Origin: an uncultured bacterium
GTDB taxonomy: Bacteria > Hydrothermota > Hydrothermia > UBA1063 > CAJXJZ01
Direction: 5' to 3'
Assembly: GCA_913055745.1 (NCBI GenBank)
Contig: CAJXJZ010000001.1
Span: 66,798-130,797, forward strand
Length of the DNA: 64,000 bases
In this document: positions 52,801 through 60,629 of the stretch, one piece after another
Layout: every line of letters begins with the position of its first letter
Numbering within the stretch: position 1 is the first letter of the stretch
The notes under the pieces: model-generated
What the model was told of the DNA's origin: nothing
Databases searched by the model: none
Seen by the model: the letters and a program-made list of their open reading frames with translations, nothing else
Position numbers and translations under genes: made by a program

Positions 52801-53626
52801 GTATATAAATCCATATTATCCACAAAAATCAAAGATACTGAATACCTATTTTGAGTCACAGGACAGGAGCCTAAAGACGTTTGATATAAAACCCATTGAG
52901 AGTAAAGTTCCAGAATTTATACCCGGGCAGTTCTGCGAGGTTTCTATAGGGGGGTATGGAGAGAGCCCTTTTGGTATTGCTACATCTCCAACAGAAAAAG
53001 ATTTTTTAAGGTTTACTGTCAACAAGGCTGGTTTTCTAACAAGCAAGTTGCATGAACTTTCTAAGGGAAGTTATGTAGGGATAAGAGGACCTCTGGGGAA
53101 CGGATACCCTCTGGATAGATTCAAAGGGAATAACATTGTAATAGTGGGTGGTGGTTTTGCATTTACAACCCTTCGCTCACTTTTAGTATTTATGCTTCAC
53201 AATCGTAATGATTTCAAGGACATCACTGTTTTATACGGCGCAAGGACCCCAGACCTATTTCTTTATAAGGATGAACTTAAAGAATGGGAAAAAAGGGATG
53301 ATGTTGATCTTGTCCTTACCATTGACAAACCTTACGAAGGATGGAATAAGAAGGTAGGACTTGTTCCTCCTGTTCTTGAAGAGATGTCCCCCTCTCCCGT
53401 TGAATCTTATGCTGTTGTTTGTGGCCCACCAATAATGATCAAATTTACACTTCCTGTTCTGTTTAAATTGGGGTTTAAACCAGATAGGATATATACCTCC
53501 CTGGAAAAGAGGATGAAGTGTGGGATTGGTAAATGTGGTAGGTGCAATGTGGGACACAAATACATATGTAAGGATGGCCCGGTGTTTTCTTTTGAAGAAC
53601 TCAATAAACTCCCGGAGGATTTGTGA
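52793..53626 (+). CDS. flxA: NAD(P)H/FAD oxidoreductase subunit (FlxA/HydG-like)
   Basis: Ferredoxin-NADP reductase fold: FAD-binding part with FIPGQFCEVSIGGYGESPFGIA, NAD(P)-binding part with IVIVGGGFAFTTLRSLL and VVCGPPIMIKFT, and a C-terminal [2Fe-2S] site MKCGIGKCGRCNVGHKYIC. It is the gamma subunit type of sulfhydrogenases and the NADH-oxidising subunit of Flx complexes. NADH is the likely cofactor but NADPH is not excluded. Length 277. It overlaps flxB and the second hdrA. Confidence 0.9.
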   Translation: MAEYINPYYPQKSKILNTYFESQDRSLKTFDIKPIESKVPEFIPGQFCEVSIGGYGESPFGIATSPTEKDFLRFTVNKAGFLTSKLHELSKGSYVGIRGPLGNGYPLDRFKGNNIVIVGGGFAFTTLRSLLVFMLHNRNDFKDITVLYGARTPDLFLYKDELKEWEKRDDVDLVLTIDKPYEGWNKKVGLVPPVLEEMSPSPVESYAVVCGPPIMIKFTLPVLFKLGFKPDRIYTSLEKRMKCGIGKCGRCNVGHKYICKDGPVFSFEELNKLPEDL

Positions 53627-56379
53627 TGAAGAATAAAACAGTGATTGTTGTGGGCTCTGGTATCGCGGGACTAAATACAGCATTCTCATTGGTTGAAAAG
53701 GGATACAGAGTAAAGGTTATTGAAAGGTCTTCATACATAGGGGGAAAACTAAGGCAACTGGATTTTCAATTCCCAAATGATGCCTGTGGCATGTGTCAGA
53801 TCTACCCACTTTATGATAGTAGCTTTTTGGATATGTGTATAAGGAGAGGCGTTTCCCATGAAGATATTGAGTTTTATACCAGGGCAGAGGTCATCTCGGT
53901 AGAGGGCAAAGAGGGCAACCTTAAAGTGAAAATAAGGAAACATCCACGCGGAGTAAATGAAAATTGCACATCCTGTGGAAAATGTGAAGAGGTTTGTCCA
54001 GAAAACAGATTTTCAGAGTTCAACTATATAACACAAAAAGCCATATATAGGGATTATGTAAGGAATTTTCCAGACATATATGCTATAGACTTTAATGCAT
54101 GCACGAGGTGTGGAAAATGCGTTGAGATATGTCCAGAAAATGCAATAAACTTAGAAGAGAAAGAAAAGGAAGAGACAATTGATGCAGCATATCTTTTTGT
54201 AGCATCTGGCATAAAAGAGAGGGATATAAGGTATTTAAAGGAATTTGGAGTGGGAATTTATCCCAATGTTATAATATCAACACATTTCGAGAGGCTCTTA
54301 TCTGGGAATCGTCCATCCCAAGGAGAATTAAAAAGACCATCTGATGGGAAAATGCCTAAGAAAATAGCATTTATACAATGTATGGGTTCAAGAGACAGGC
54401 AAAATCCACGATGCTCTTCAATATGCTGCATGTTTACCTTAAAAGAAGTGAGAATCTTAAAAGAGTACTTTCCTGAAGTAGAACCATGGGTCTTCTATAT
54501 GGACATGAGGACCTTCACAAAAGGTGGATACCGATATTTTAAAGAAACAGATGCAGTGTTCAAAAATGCAAGACCTGCAAAAATAGAAGAGGATGAAAAG
54601 CATAATCTCATACTGTACTTTGAAGAAGGTGGCAAATTCAGAAGAGAAGTTTTTGATCTGGTCGTTTTGTCTATAGGGACAGAGGTTGAGATTCCTTCCT
54701 ATGTAAACAAAAACGGCATTTACCTTCTCTATGATGAACCACTTGAGATAAGGGAGGCACTTATAAGGTCTTATGAGGCTACCTTGAATGTGCCTGTTTT
54801 AGAAAAGGAAAAAGAGGCGTTTAATTTTCCACTTAAGGATGAGTATGTTTTGGGTATTGTGGATACAACGGGTGAATATAAGAAAGAAGGCGACCATATA
54901 ATAAGGCACCCTCCACTCAGGAATAAAAAAGATGTGGATGCACTTTTAGAAAAACTCAAGAAAGAAGGCATAGACCTCTTCGTTCTCATAGCAAGGAGCA
55001 GATATACCACAGAAGGCTTATTGTCTTACAAAGTATCCCCTCTTGCCTTTGAAATTGTTGATAGTGAAAGGGAGAATGACCTTGATTTTGCCGTAAGAAG
55101 GTCTATTTTAAAGTTAAGATACAGAACCCCTTCCCTTAAAGATACTCAAAAGGTTGAAAAGAGTGTCCTTGTTGTAGGAGGTGGTGTTGCAGGTATGAGT
55201 GCCGCAGTAGAACTTGCAAAGAAAGGAGTGAGGGTTCATCTTGTGGAAAAGCGTTCGGAGTTAGGTGGTGAAGCACTTCATGTAAAAAGAAGAATAGATG
55301 GGACTCATGAGGATACCCCAAAGATGCTTATCAATAAGGTTAAAGAATTGGGTATACCGGTGTACCTAAAGAGCGAATTTTTGCGTATAAGAGGCATCCC
55401 AGGGGAGTATGTGGCAGATATAAGAAAGGGCAATGATGTAGTAAACATTGGTGCATCAGCAGTTGTGCTTACAACGGGCGCAAAGGCATATATCCCTTCT
55501 GAGTATAATTACAAAAACAGTGATAAGATTATAACACAGAGAGAGTTTGAAGAGAAATTTGATAATGTGAAGTCCTTAAAAAGTGTGGCCATGCTACAAT
55601 GTGTGGGCTCAAGGAACGCTGATTTCCCGGTATGTTCTGTCGTGTGTTGTAAAGATGCGTTAAAAAATGCCATCTACATAAAAGAAAAGAATCCTGCCTG
55701 TGAAGTGTATGTGCTATATAGAGATATGATGGCTTATGGCAAAAACGAAGAGTATTACACAGAAGCGAGAAAGAAGGGTGTTATATTTATAAGATACACT
55801 GAGGATATGCCACCAAGCTTAAGGATTGAATCTGATGGAGTAATATTAGATGTGCATGATAAAACCTTTGAAATGGATCTTGAGATAAAGCCTGATTTGG
55901 TCATACTATCTACAGGGTTTAGACCGAATAAGGAAAATAAGGAGATGGCTGAGAAGTTAGGTATTGATATTGATGAGGATGGGTTCTTTAATACACTGAA
56001 TGTTAAATTTAATCCCATACAGGCTAAGAATCCTGGTGTTTTTGTGGCAGGTACCGCGCTGGCACCTATGTCCATTGATGATGCTGTAACCAGTGGAAGG
56101 GCGGCCGCATCAAAAGTCCTTGATTTTCTGAACAACTTTGGGGTGCATAAAAGATATAGAACAAGTGATGTTAAAGAGAGGACTTGTGCAGGCTGTGGTT
56201 TATGCGTGGATGTTTGTCCCTTTGAGGCAAGATACATTGATGAGGATGAGAAGGTGGCAAAGGTTATCTATGACATTTGCCAGGGATGTGGGCTTTGTGT
56301 TGCTTCATGCCCATCAGGTTCTGCATATCTTGTAGGAGAAGAAACAAAGGGCATAATAAATGTCCTTTCAGAGATTTAG
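53626..56379 (+). CDS. hdrA: Second HdrA-type flavoprotein, tandem double-HdrA form
   Basis: 917 residues with two HdrA-like flavin units. Unit one: VVGSGIAGLNTA, FPNDACGMCQI, iron-sulfur CTSCGKCEEVC at about 114 and CTRCGKCVEIC at about 158, then CMGSRDRQNPRCSSICC. A middle section near 415-500 (DVDALLEKLKKEGIDLFVLI) replaces the N-terminal HdrA domain. Unit two: VVGGGVAGMSAAVELAKKG at ~516, CVGSRNADFPVCSVVCC, and a C-terminal ferredoxin with CAGCGLCVDVC and CQGCGLCVASC. It lies next to hdrC and hdrB and is probably their partner. ATG at 53626 follows GGAGGA by six bases. Confidence 0.9.
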   Translation: MKNKTVIVVGSGIAGLNTAFSLVEKGYRVKVIERSSYIGGKLRQLDFQFPNDACGMCQIYPLYDSSFLDMCIRRGVSHEDIEFYTRAEVISVEGKEGNLKVKIRKHPRGVNENCTSCGKCEEVCPENRFSEFNYITQKAIYRDYVRNFPDIYAIDFNACTRCGKCVEICPENAINLEEKEKEETIDAAYLFVASGIKERDIRYLKEFGVGIYPNVIISTHFERLLSGNRPSQGELKRPSDGKMPKKIAFIQCMGSRDRQNPRCSSICCMFTLKEVRILKEYFPEVEPWVFYMDMRTFTKGGYRYFKETDAVFKNARPAKIEEDEKHNLILYFEEGGKFRREVFDLVVLSIGTEVEIPSYVNKNGIYLLYDEPLEIREALIRSYEATLNVPVLEKEKEAFNFPLKDEYVLGIVDTTGEYKKEGDHIIRHPPLRNKKDVDALLEKLKKEGIDLFVLIARSRYTTEGLLSYKVSPLAFEIVDSERENDLDFAVRRSILKLRYRTPSLKDTQKVEKSVLVVGGGVAGMSAAVELAKKGVRVHLVEKRSELGGEALHVKRRIDGTHEDTPKMLINKVKELGIPVYLKSEFLRIRGIPGEYVADIRKGNDVVNIGASAVVLTTGAKAYIPSEYNYKNSDKIITQREFEEKFDNVKSLKSVAMLQCVGSRNADFPVCSVVCCKDALKNAIYIKEKNPACEVYVLYRDMMAYGKNEEYYTEARKKGVIFIRYTEDMPPSLRIESDGVILDVHDKTFEMDLEIKPDLVILSTGFRPNKENKEMAEKLGIDIDEDGFFNTLNVKFNPIQAKNPGVFVAGTALAPMSIDDAVTSGRAAASKVLDFLNNFGVHKRYRTSDVKERTCAGCGLCVDVCPFEARYIDEDEKVAKVIYDICQGCGLCVASCPSGSAYLVGEETKGIINVLSEI

Positions 56380-56388
56380 GAGGATAAA

Positions 56389-56895
56389 ATGGAAGAGGTA
56401 ATTGATCTATCAAAACTGGATAAAGATTTTAAATACCAGGTTGTTAGAGAACCTGGAGGGGAGGGACTTCTATCGTGCTTTGCCTGTGGAACATGTGCCG
56501 CTTCCTGCCCTGTAAGAGAGATTGATGATAGATTTAATCCAAGGAGATTAATAAGGATGGCTATCTTGGGCATGAAAGATAGAGTGCTTCAGGATGAGTT
56601 TATTTACCTGTGTTCAGGATGCTATCTCTGTCAGGAGAGATGTCCACAGGATGTAGGTATAACAGAACTTATGACAGCCCTAAGAAATATTGCAGTAAGG
56701 GAAGGGTATCTACATCCATCTTTTAAGGCACAACTGGAGTTTGTTTATGAATTTGGAAGACTTTATGAACTTACAGAGTTTGAAAACAAGAAGAGAAAAA
56801 AGAACGGCCTTCCCGAATTAAATGCAGTAATTGATGAGGTAAAAACCCTTCTTAAAGAAGCGGGTCTTTCAAAGTTTGTGGAGGTGAAAGAATGA
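56389..56895 (+). CDS. hdrC: Heterodisulfide reductase subunit C
   Basis: 168 residues with two [4Fe-4S] motifs, CFACGTCAASCPVR and CSGCYLCQERCPQDVGI, in the helical HdrC frame (RLIRMAILGMKDRVL and the tail TELMTALRNIAVREGY). HdrC carries electrons from HdrA to the catalytic HdrB. A TTAGGAGGAT precedes the ATG, nine bases after the second hdrA. Its stop overlaps hdrB by ATGA, the usual hdrCB order. Confidence 0.93.
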   Translation: MEEVIDLSKLDKDFKYQVVREPGGEGLLSCFACGTCAASCPVREIDDRFNPRRLIRMAILGMKDRVLQDEFIYLCSGCYLCQERCPQDVGITELMTALRNIAVREGYLHPSFKAQLEFVYEFGRLYELTEFENKKRKKNGLPELNAVIDEVKTLLKEAGLSKFVEVKE

Positions 56896-57776
56896 AGTAT
56901 GCACTGTTTCTTGGATGCACTATTCCTGTAAGGGGTCAGAACTATGAAATCTCTGCAAGAAGGGTGGCAAAAGAATTAGGCATAGAATTTGAAGATATAA
57001 AGGAGTTTTCTTGTTGTGGTTTTCCTATAAAGTCAATAGATAAAGAGGCTCAACTCCTTATTAGTGCAAGAAACCTTGCTATTGCCGAGGAAAGAGGGCT
57101 TGACATTATAACCCTCTGCAATGCATGTACTATAACATTGCAAGAAGCAAAAATGGAACTTGATGGTGATGAAGAACTCAAACGAAAAATAAACGAGAAA
57201 CTTAAAAAAATCGGTAAAGAGTATAAGGGCACAGTAAAGGTTAGGCATTTTGCCAGGTTTCTATACGAAGATTACACCGTAGATAAGATAAAAGAAAAGG
57301 TAAAGAAACCACTCTCAAATATAAAAGCAGCCGCCCATTATGGATGTCATTTTATAAGGCCAACAGAGGTTTACAGAGATTTTGACGACCCTGAACATCC
57401 AGAGAGTTTGGACAAACTCATAGAAGCAACTGGTGCAAAATCCCCAGACTATCCAGATAAGCAGAGATGCTGTGGAGGTGGTATTCTTGGGATAAAAGAG
57501 GAGGATGCACTTTTAATGACAAAGGAAAAATTAGACGATATAAAAGAAGTTGGTGCGGATTGCATGATTTCCATCTGTCCTTTCTGCTCTATAATGTATG
57601 ATGGCAACCAGAAGAAGATTGAGAAGACTTATGAAACAGAGTATAAGATACCAGTTCTTTATTATCCACAACTTTTAGGCCTCGCCCTGGGTATATCAGC
57701 GGAAGAATTAGGCTTTAAACAGAACAGGGTGAAGGCAAAGAAATTCCTTGAAAAGGTGGAAGGGAATGGCTCCTGA
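56892..57776 (+). CDS. hdrB: Heterodisulfide reductase subunit B
   Basis: Catalytic CCG-domain protein that binds two noncubane [4Fe-4S] clusters in methanogen HdrB. Both CCG sets are complete: LGCTIPVR, FSCCGFP, LCNAC, and then HYGCHFIRP, QRCCGGG, ICPFC. This means a thiol/disulfide active site is retained. The physiological substrate in a bacterium without coenzyme M/B is unknown; a protein disulfide, persulfide or bound thiol is likely given the downstream sulfur-carrier genes. Length 294 is normal. Confidence 0.92.
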   Translation: MKYALFLGCTIPVRGQNYEISARRVAKELGIEFEDIKEFSCCGFPIKSIDKEAQLLISARNLAIAEERGLDIITLCNACTITLQEAKMELDGDEELKRKINEKLKKIGKEYKGTVKVRHFARFLYEDYTVDKIKEKVKKPLSNIKAAAHYGCHFIRPTEVYRDFDDPEHPESLDKLIEATGAKSPDYPDKQRCCGGGILGIKEEDALLMTKEKLDDIKEVGADCMISICPFCSIMYDGNQKKIEKTYETEYKIPVLYYPQLLGLALGISAEELGFKQNRVKAKKFLEKVEGNGS

Positions 57777-58140
57777 AGGAAAAAATCACTTTGAGGAGAT
57801 AGAAAAAGAGCAGAAAATAATAAACAGGGGTCTTGTGAGGTTCAGAAAAAGAGGCAAAGAAAAGGTTAAATCTTTCCTTGATTTTTATAGGGATAGCCAG
57901 AAAGGTCCATCTCTTCCCAATAAATTTAGAGAACTTATAAGACTGTGTATTGTTGTTGAGGAAGGTTGCAAGCCCTGCATTTTAAAGCATCTTAAACTCT
58001 GTTTTGATGCAGGATGTAGTGAGGAAGAAATTGTGGATGCAATGATTGTCCTTCTTTCAATGAGGGGAGGGATGGTGTATGAGTATATAGGGTTTGTAAT
58101 GGAATCCGTGGAATATATAAAAGAAAAAAAGGAGGTGTAG
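57766..58140 (+). CDS. AhpD/carboxymuconolactone-decarboxylase-like protein
   Basis: All-helical AhpD fold with the redox motif VEEGCKPCILKHLKLCFDAGCSEEEI (E..C-x-x-C...H), as in AhpD-like disulfide reductases. AhpD itself uses lipoylated proteins as electron donor, and a GcvH-like lipoyl protein is encoded 2.4 kb downstream. ATG at 57766 (MAPEGKNHF) overlaps hdrB by 11 bases and has AGGTGGA upstream; the TTG at 57748 is less likely. It is 124 residues. A role in thiol transfer is inferred from context. Confidence 0.78.
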   Translation: MAPEGKNHFEEIEKEQKIINRGLVRFRKRGKEKVKSFLDFYRDSQKGPSLPNKFRELIRLCIVVEEGCKPCILKHLKLCFDAGCSEEEIVDAMIVLLSMRGGMVYEYIGFVMESVEYIKEKKEV

Positions 58141-58141
58141 A

Positions 58142-58381
58142 ATGCAGGCTAATAAAACCCTTGATACAAGGGGACTGGCATGCCCAATGCCAATAATAAA
58201 AACCAAAAAAACCATAGATGAACTAAACGAGGGGGAGATACTCCTCGTAATAGCAGATGACCCAGGGGCAAAGGAGGATTTTCCTGCATGGTGTGAGCAG
58301 ACAGGGAATGAACTTTTAAAAATGGAAGAGAAAGACGAAGACATTTATATCTACATAAAGAAGGGGGGCAAAAATGAGTGA
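58142..58381 (+). CDS. tusA: TusA-family sulfur carrier
   Basis: 79 residues: LDTRGLACPMPIIKTKKTIDEL is the TusA/SirA/YedF signature, with Cys14 in the CPxP motif as the persulfide carrier. TusA proteins receive sulfane sulfur and pass it to DsrE-type proteins or thiolation enzymes. It begins one base after the AhpD-like stop (AAGGAGGTG ahead) and overlaps the first DsrE-fold gene by 8 bases, which supports a direct sulfur relay. Confidence 0.92.
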   Translation: MQANKTLDTRGLACPMPIIKTKKTIDELNEGEILLVIADDPGAKEDFPAWCEQTGNELLKMEEKDEDIYIYIKKGGKNE

Positions 58382-58742
58382 GAAGAAAAAACTCTTTATA
58401 ATGGTTACGCATGGGCCTGAAAACCCAGAACTTGCAGTAATCCCATTTGTCATGGGCAATGCCGCACTTTCATCAGGCATAGATGTTGTCATGGGCTTTC
58501 AGGGCAATGGTGTAATGCTCATAAGAAAGGGGTGCCCAGAGCATGTGTTTGCTGCCAATTTTCCACCTCTTACTGAACTCATTGAGGCCTTTTTAGAACT
58601 TGGGGGAAAGATGTATGTATGCGGACCGTGTGTTAAGTCAAGAAAGATAGATAATAAAGACTTTATTGAAGGTGCCAAGGTCGTAAATGCTCCAACATTC
58701 ATAAATGAGATAATGACATCAGACAAATCATTGGTATATTAA
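58374..58742 (+). CDS. DsrE-fold protein 1
   Basis: 122 residues of the DsrE/DsrF-like alpha/beta fold: LFIMVTHGPENPELAVIPFVMGNAAL and the central GKMYVCGPCVKSRKI, whose cysteines match the persulfide-binding position of TusD/DsrE. Such proteins form hexamers that carry sulfane sulfur. First of five in a row behind tusA. Which DsrEFH subunit it matches cannot be fixed by eye. Confidence 0.83.
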   Translation: MSEKKKLFIMVTHGPENPELAVIPFVMGNAALSSGIDVVMGFQGNGVMLIRKGCPEHVFAANFPPLTELIEAFLELGGKMYVCGPCVKSRKIDNKDFIEGAKVVNAPTFINEIMTSDKSLVY

Positions 58743-58743
58743 A

Positions 58744-59154
58744 ATGGAAAAGTCAAAGAAAAAGATTGCAATAGTGGTCTCTGAAAACAGCCTTGATAAG
58801 GCTATGATGCCCATGATACTCGCTACAAGTGGGATAGCACTGGATGCAGAAGTGCATGTCTTCTTTACCTTCTGGGGGCTTGAACTTTTAAAGAAAAATT
58901 ATAAGCCAAAACTTAAAGGCATAATGAAGCCCTTTACAGGTATGATGGTGAAAAAGATGAAGGAGCAGAACATATCAAGTTTTGAGGAACTAAGGAGCCA
59001 ATGTATTGAACTTGGTGCAAAGTTCTATGCCTGTTCAACTTCAATGGCAATGATGGGGATAAAAGAGGATGATCTTATTGATGGGGTTCAAATATCAGGC
59101 GCAACAAAGTTCTTAAAGATAGCACTTAATGCTGATACTACCCTATTCATTTAG
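58744..59154 (+). CDS. DsrE2-like protein
   Basis: 136 residues. KIAIVVSENSLDKAMMPMILATSGIAL and HVFFTFWGLELLKK are typical of the DsrE2 (peroxiredoxin-family-like) group, which often is membrane-associated and sits beside TusA in sulfur-oxidiser and other anaerobe gene sets. The cysteine of GAKFYACSTSM aligns with the carrier cysteine of the neighbours. A methionine-rich middle (MKPFTGMMVKKMKEQ) is notable. Starts one base after DsrE 1. Confidence 0.83.
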   Translation: MEKSKKKIAIVVSENSLDKAMMPMILATSGIALDAEVHVFFTFWGLELLKKNYKPKLKGIMKPFTGMMVKKMKEQNISSFEELRSQCIELGAKFYACSTSMAMMGIKEDDLIDGVQISGATKFLKIALNADTTLFI

Positions 59155-59164
59155 GAGGTAAGGA

Positions 59165-59515
59165 ATGAAACTAAAATTCATGGTAAGAACAGGCCCATAC
59201 TCATATCAGAATATAGATACAGTTTATAATCTGGCAAAAAGGGCGGTTAAAAAGGGGCATGAGGTTTTTATTTTCCTTTATGAAGATGGCACCTTAAATG
59301 CCCAAGCAAATATAAGGTCATTAGAAGAAAGAAATATAGCAGAGAGAATGAAGGAACTGGTCAATTTGGGTGTTAAAATAGGTCTTTGCGGTACATGTGC
59401 AAAATTCAGAGGTCAGAGCAAAAAAGAGATTGTGGAAGGTATAAAATTCGGTGGTCTTGCTCTTTTAGTGAGAGAAATGCCAGATTGTGATAGGTTCGTG
59501 GTGTTTGGATATTAG
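59165..59515 (+). CDS. DsrE-fold protein 3
   Basis: 116 residues: MKLKFMVRTGPYSYQNIDTVYNLAKRAVKKGHEVFIFLYEDG is a DsrE opening, and VKIGLCGTCAKFRGQ carries two cysteines in a CxxC at the carrier position. AGGAGGTAAGGA precedes the ATG. Member of the five-gene sulfur-carrier run; a TusD-like role is plausible. Confidence 0.82.
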   Translation: MKLKFMVRTGPYSYQNIDTVYNLAKRAVKKGHEVFIFLYEDGTLNAQANIRSLEERNIAERMKELVNLGVKIGLCGTCAKFRGQSKKEIVEGIKFGGLALLVREMPDCDRFVVFGY

Positions 59516-59524
59516 GAGGTGAAA

Positions 59525-59890
59525 ATGAAGAGGGTGATGGTTTTGATAAATGCAGCACCCTATGGGACAGCAACGCCAGCAGAGGCATACAGGACCGTAC
59601 AAGGCCTTGCTGGTATGGGTATAGAAACAAGTTGTGTACTAATTGGCGATGGCGTTTTCATTCTTAAAAAGGGGCAAGAACCGCGAGAGATTGATATGCA
59701 GAAATTGTCTGATGCATATAAGGCATTATCAGAGTTTGATGTGAAAATATATGTGTGTTCAGATTCACTTAAAGAGAGAGGGTTGACTTTGGAGGATTTG
59801 GAAGGTCCCTTTGAATTGGTAGGATGTGAAGAAATGAATGCACTTTTAGACAAACATGACTGTGTTCTTACTTTTACATCAGGAGGATAA
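59525..59890 (+). CDS. DsrE-fold protein 4 (TusC/DsrF-like)
   Basis: 121 residues; KRVMVLINAAPYGTATPAEAYRTVQGLAGMG and the variable DGVFILKKGQ are DsrE/F-type, with a single carrier cysteine in VKIYVCSDSLKERG. ATG at 59525 sits four bases after AGGAGGT; the ORF-track GTG at 59519 is inside that site and is rejected. Followed two bases later by the DsrH-like gene, reproducing the E/F/H order of DsrEFH. Confidence 0.82.
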   Translation: MKRVMVLINAAPYGTATPAEAYRTVQGLAGMGIETSCVLIGDGVFILKKGQEPREIDMQKLSDAYKALSEFDVKIYVCSDSLKERGLTLEDLEGPFELVGCEEMNALLDKHDCVLTFTSGG

Positions 59891-59892
59891 AA

Positions 59893-60189
59893 ATGGCAAA
59901 CCTTTTCATAATAAGTACATCTCCTTTTAAAAGAAGAGAACATAACATGCATCTCTATCTTGCTAAGGAAAATGACGCTGTAATCTTCATTCAAAACGGT
60001 GTGTATATTGCACAAGGTATGCCACCTGACTTAAAATCTATAATTGAGGAGAAGAAAAAGCAAAAAGTTAAGTTCTATGCATTAAAAGAAGATATGAAAG
60101 CGAGGGGAATTAAAGGTTTTTTTGGAGATATAGTAGACTATGATGGTTTTCTTGAACTTATTGAAACCTATGATAAGGTAATACATTAA
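59893..60189 (+). CDS. DsrH/TusB-like protein lacking the carrier cysteine
   Basis: 98 residues: MANLFIISTSPFKRREHNMHLYLAKENDAVIFIQNGVY is DsrH/TusB-like. At the position of the neighbours' cysteine it reads VKFYALKEDMKARGI, so leucine replaces cysteine and the protein has no cysteine at all. It is therefore probably a structural partner in a DsrEFH-type hexamer rather than a sulfur carrier. Confidence 0.78.
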   Translation: MANLFIISTSPFKRREHNMHLYLAKENDAVIFIQNGVYIAQGMPPDLKSIIEEKKKQKVKFYALKEDMKARGIKGFFGDIVDYDGFLELIETYDKVIH

Positions 60190-60202
60190 AAGGAGGAGAA
60201 AC

Positions 60203-60628
60203 ATGGAGGTAAAAGGCTATAATATGCCTGATGAACTATACTACCATAAGGAGCATATGTGGGTAAAGGTAGAAGGAGACAAAGCAAAGGTTGGCATTAC
60301 AGACTTTGCACAAAAACTGGCAGGAGAGATCTCCTTTATAGAACTTCCTGAAGAGGGAGATGAAGTGGAGAAGGACAGTGTTGTAGGTTCCTATGAAACA
60401 GGAAAATGGCTTGGTAAGGTTTATGCGCCCATCTCTGGAGAGGTAATAAGCGTTAATGAGGAAGTTGATGATGACCCTGCTATTATAAATGAAGATCCTT
60501 ATGGAAAGGGATGGCTTTTTGAGGTTAAAATAAGCGACATGTCAGAACTTGATACCCTTATGAAGGGGGAGGAAGCAAAGAACTGGCTTTTAGAGGAGAT
60601 AAACAAGCACGAAGAAGAGCAAAAATAA
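60203..60628 (+). CDS. GcvH-like lipoyl carrier protein
   Basis: 141 residues with the GcvH fold: YYHKEHMWVKVEGDKAKVGITDFAQKLAGEISFIELPEEGDEV, then the lipoyl site ETGKWLGKVYAPISGEV. Lys68 aligns with the lipoylated lysine of E. coli GcvH (ESVKA). No glycine cleavage T- or P-protein gene is near; instead it follows hdr, tusA and dsrE genes. GcvH-like LbpA proteins serve the sHdr sulfur-oxidation pathway in other bacteria, so a role as carrier of sulfur or thiol intermediates is more likely than glycine cleavage. AAAGGAGGAG precedes the ATG. Confidence 0.88.
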   Translation: MEVKGYNMPDELYYHKEHMWVKVEGDKAKVGITDFAQKLAGEISFIELPEEGDEVEKDSVVGSYETGKWLGKVYAPISGEVISVNEEVDDDPAIINEDPYGKGWLFEVKISDMSELDTLMKGEEAKNWLLEEINKHEEEQK

Positions 60629-60629
60629 G

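Noticed and set aside
50891-53626. A [NiFe] sulfhydrogenase, from the HydB- and HydG-like subunits
   Set aside because: No large or small hydrogenase subunit is encoded; the order fits Flx instead.
46023-57776. Archaeal (methanogen) origin of the window because of Hdr and Mvh-type genes
   Set aside because: Flanking genes are bacterial (rpoZ, recN, rsfS, HtrA), promoters are sigma70-like, and Flx-Hdr sets are known in bacteria; no hydrogenase or methanogenesis genes are present.
60203-60628. Part of a glycine cleavage operon
   Set aside because: No gcvT, gcvP or lpd nearby and the lipoyl-site context differs from standard GcvH.
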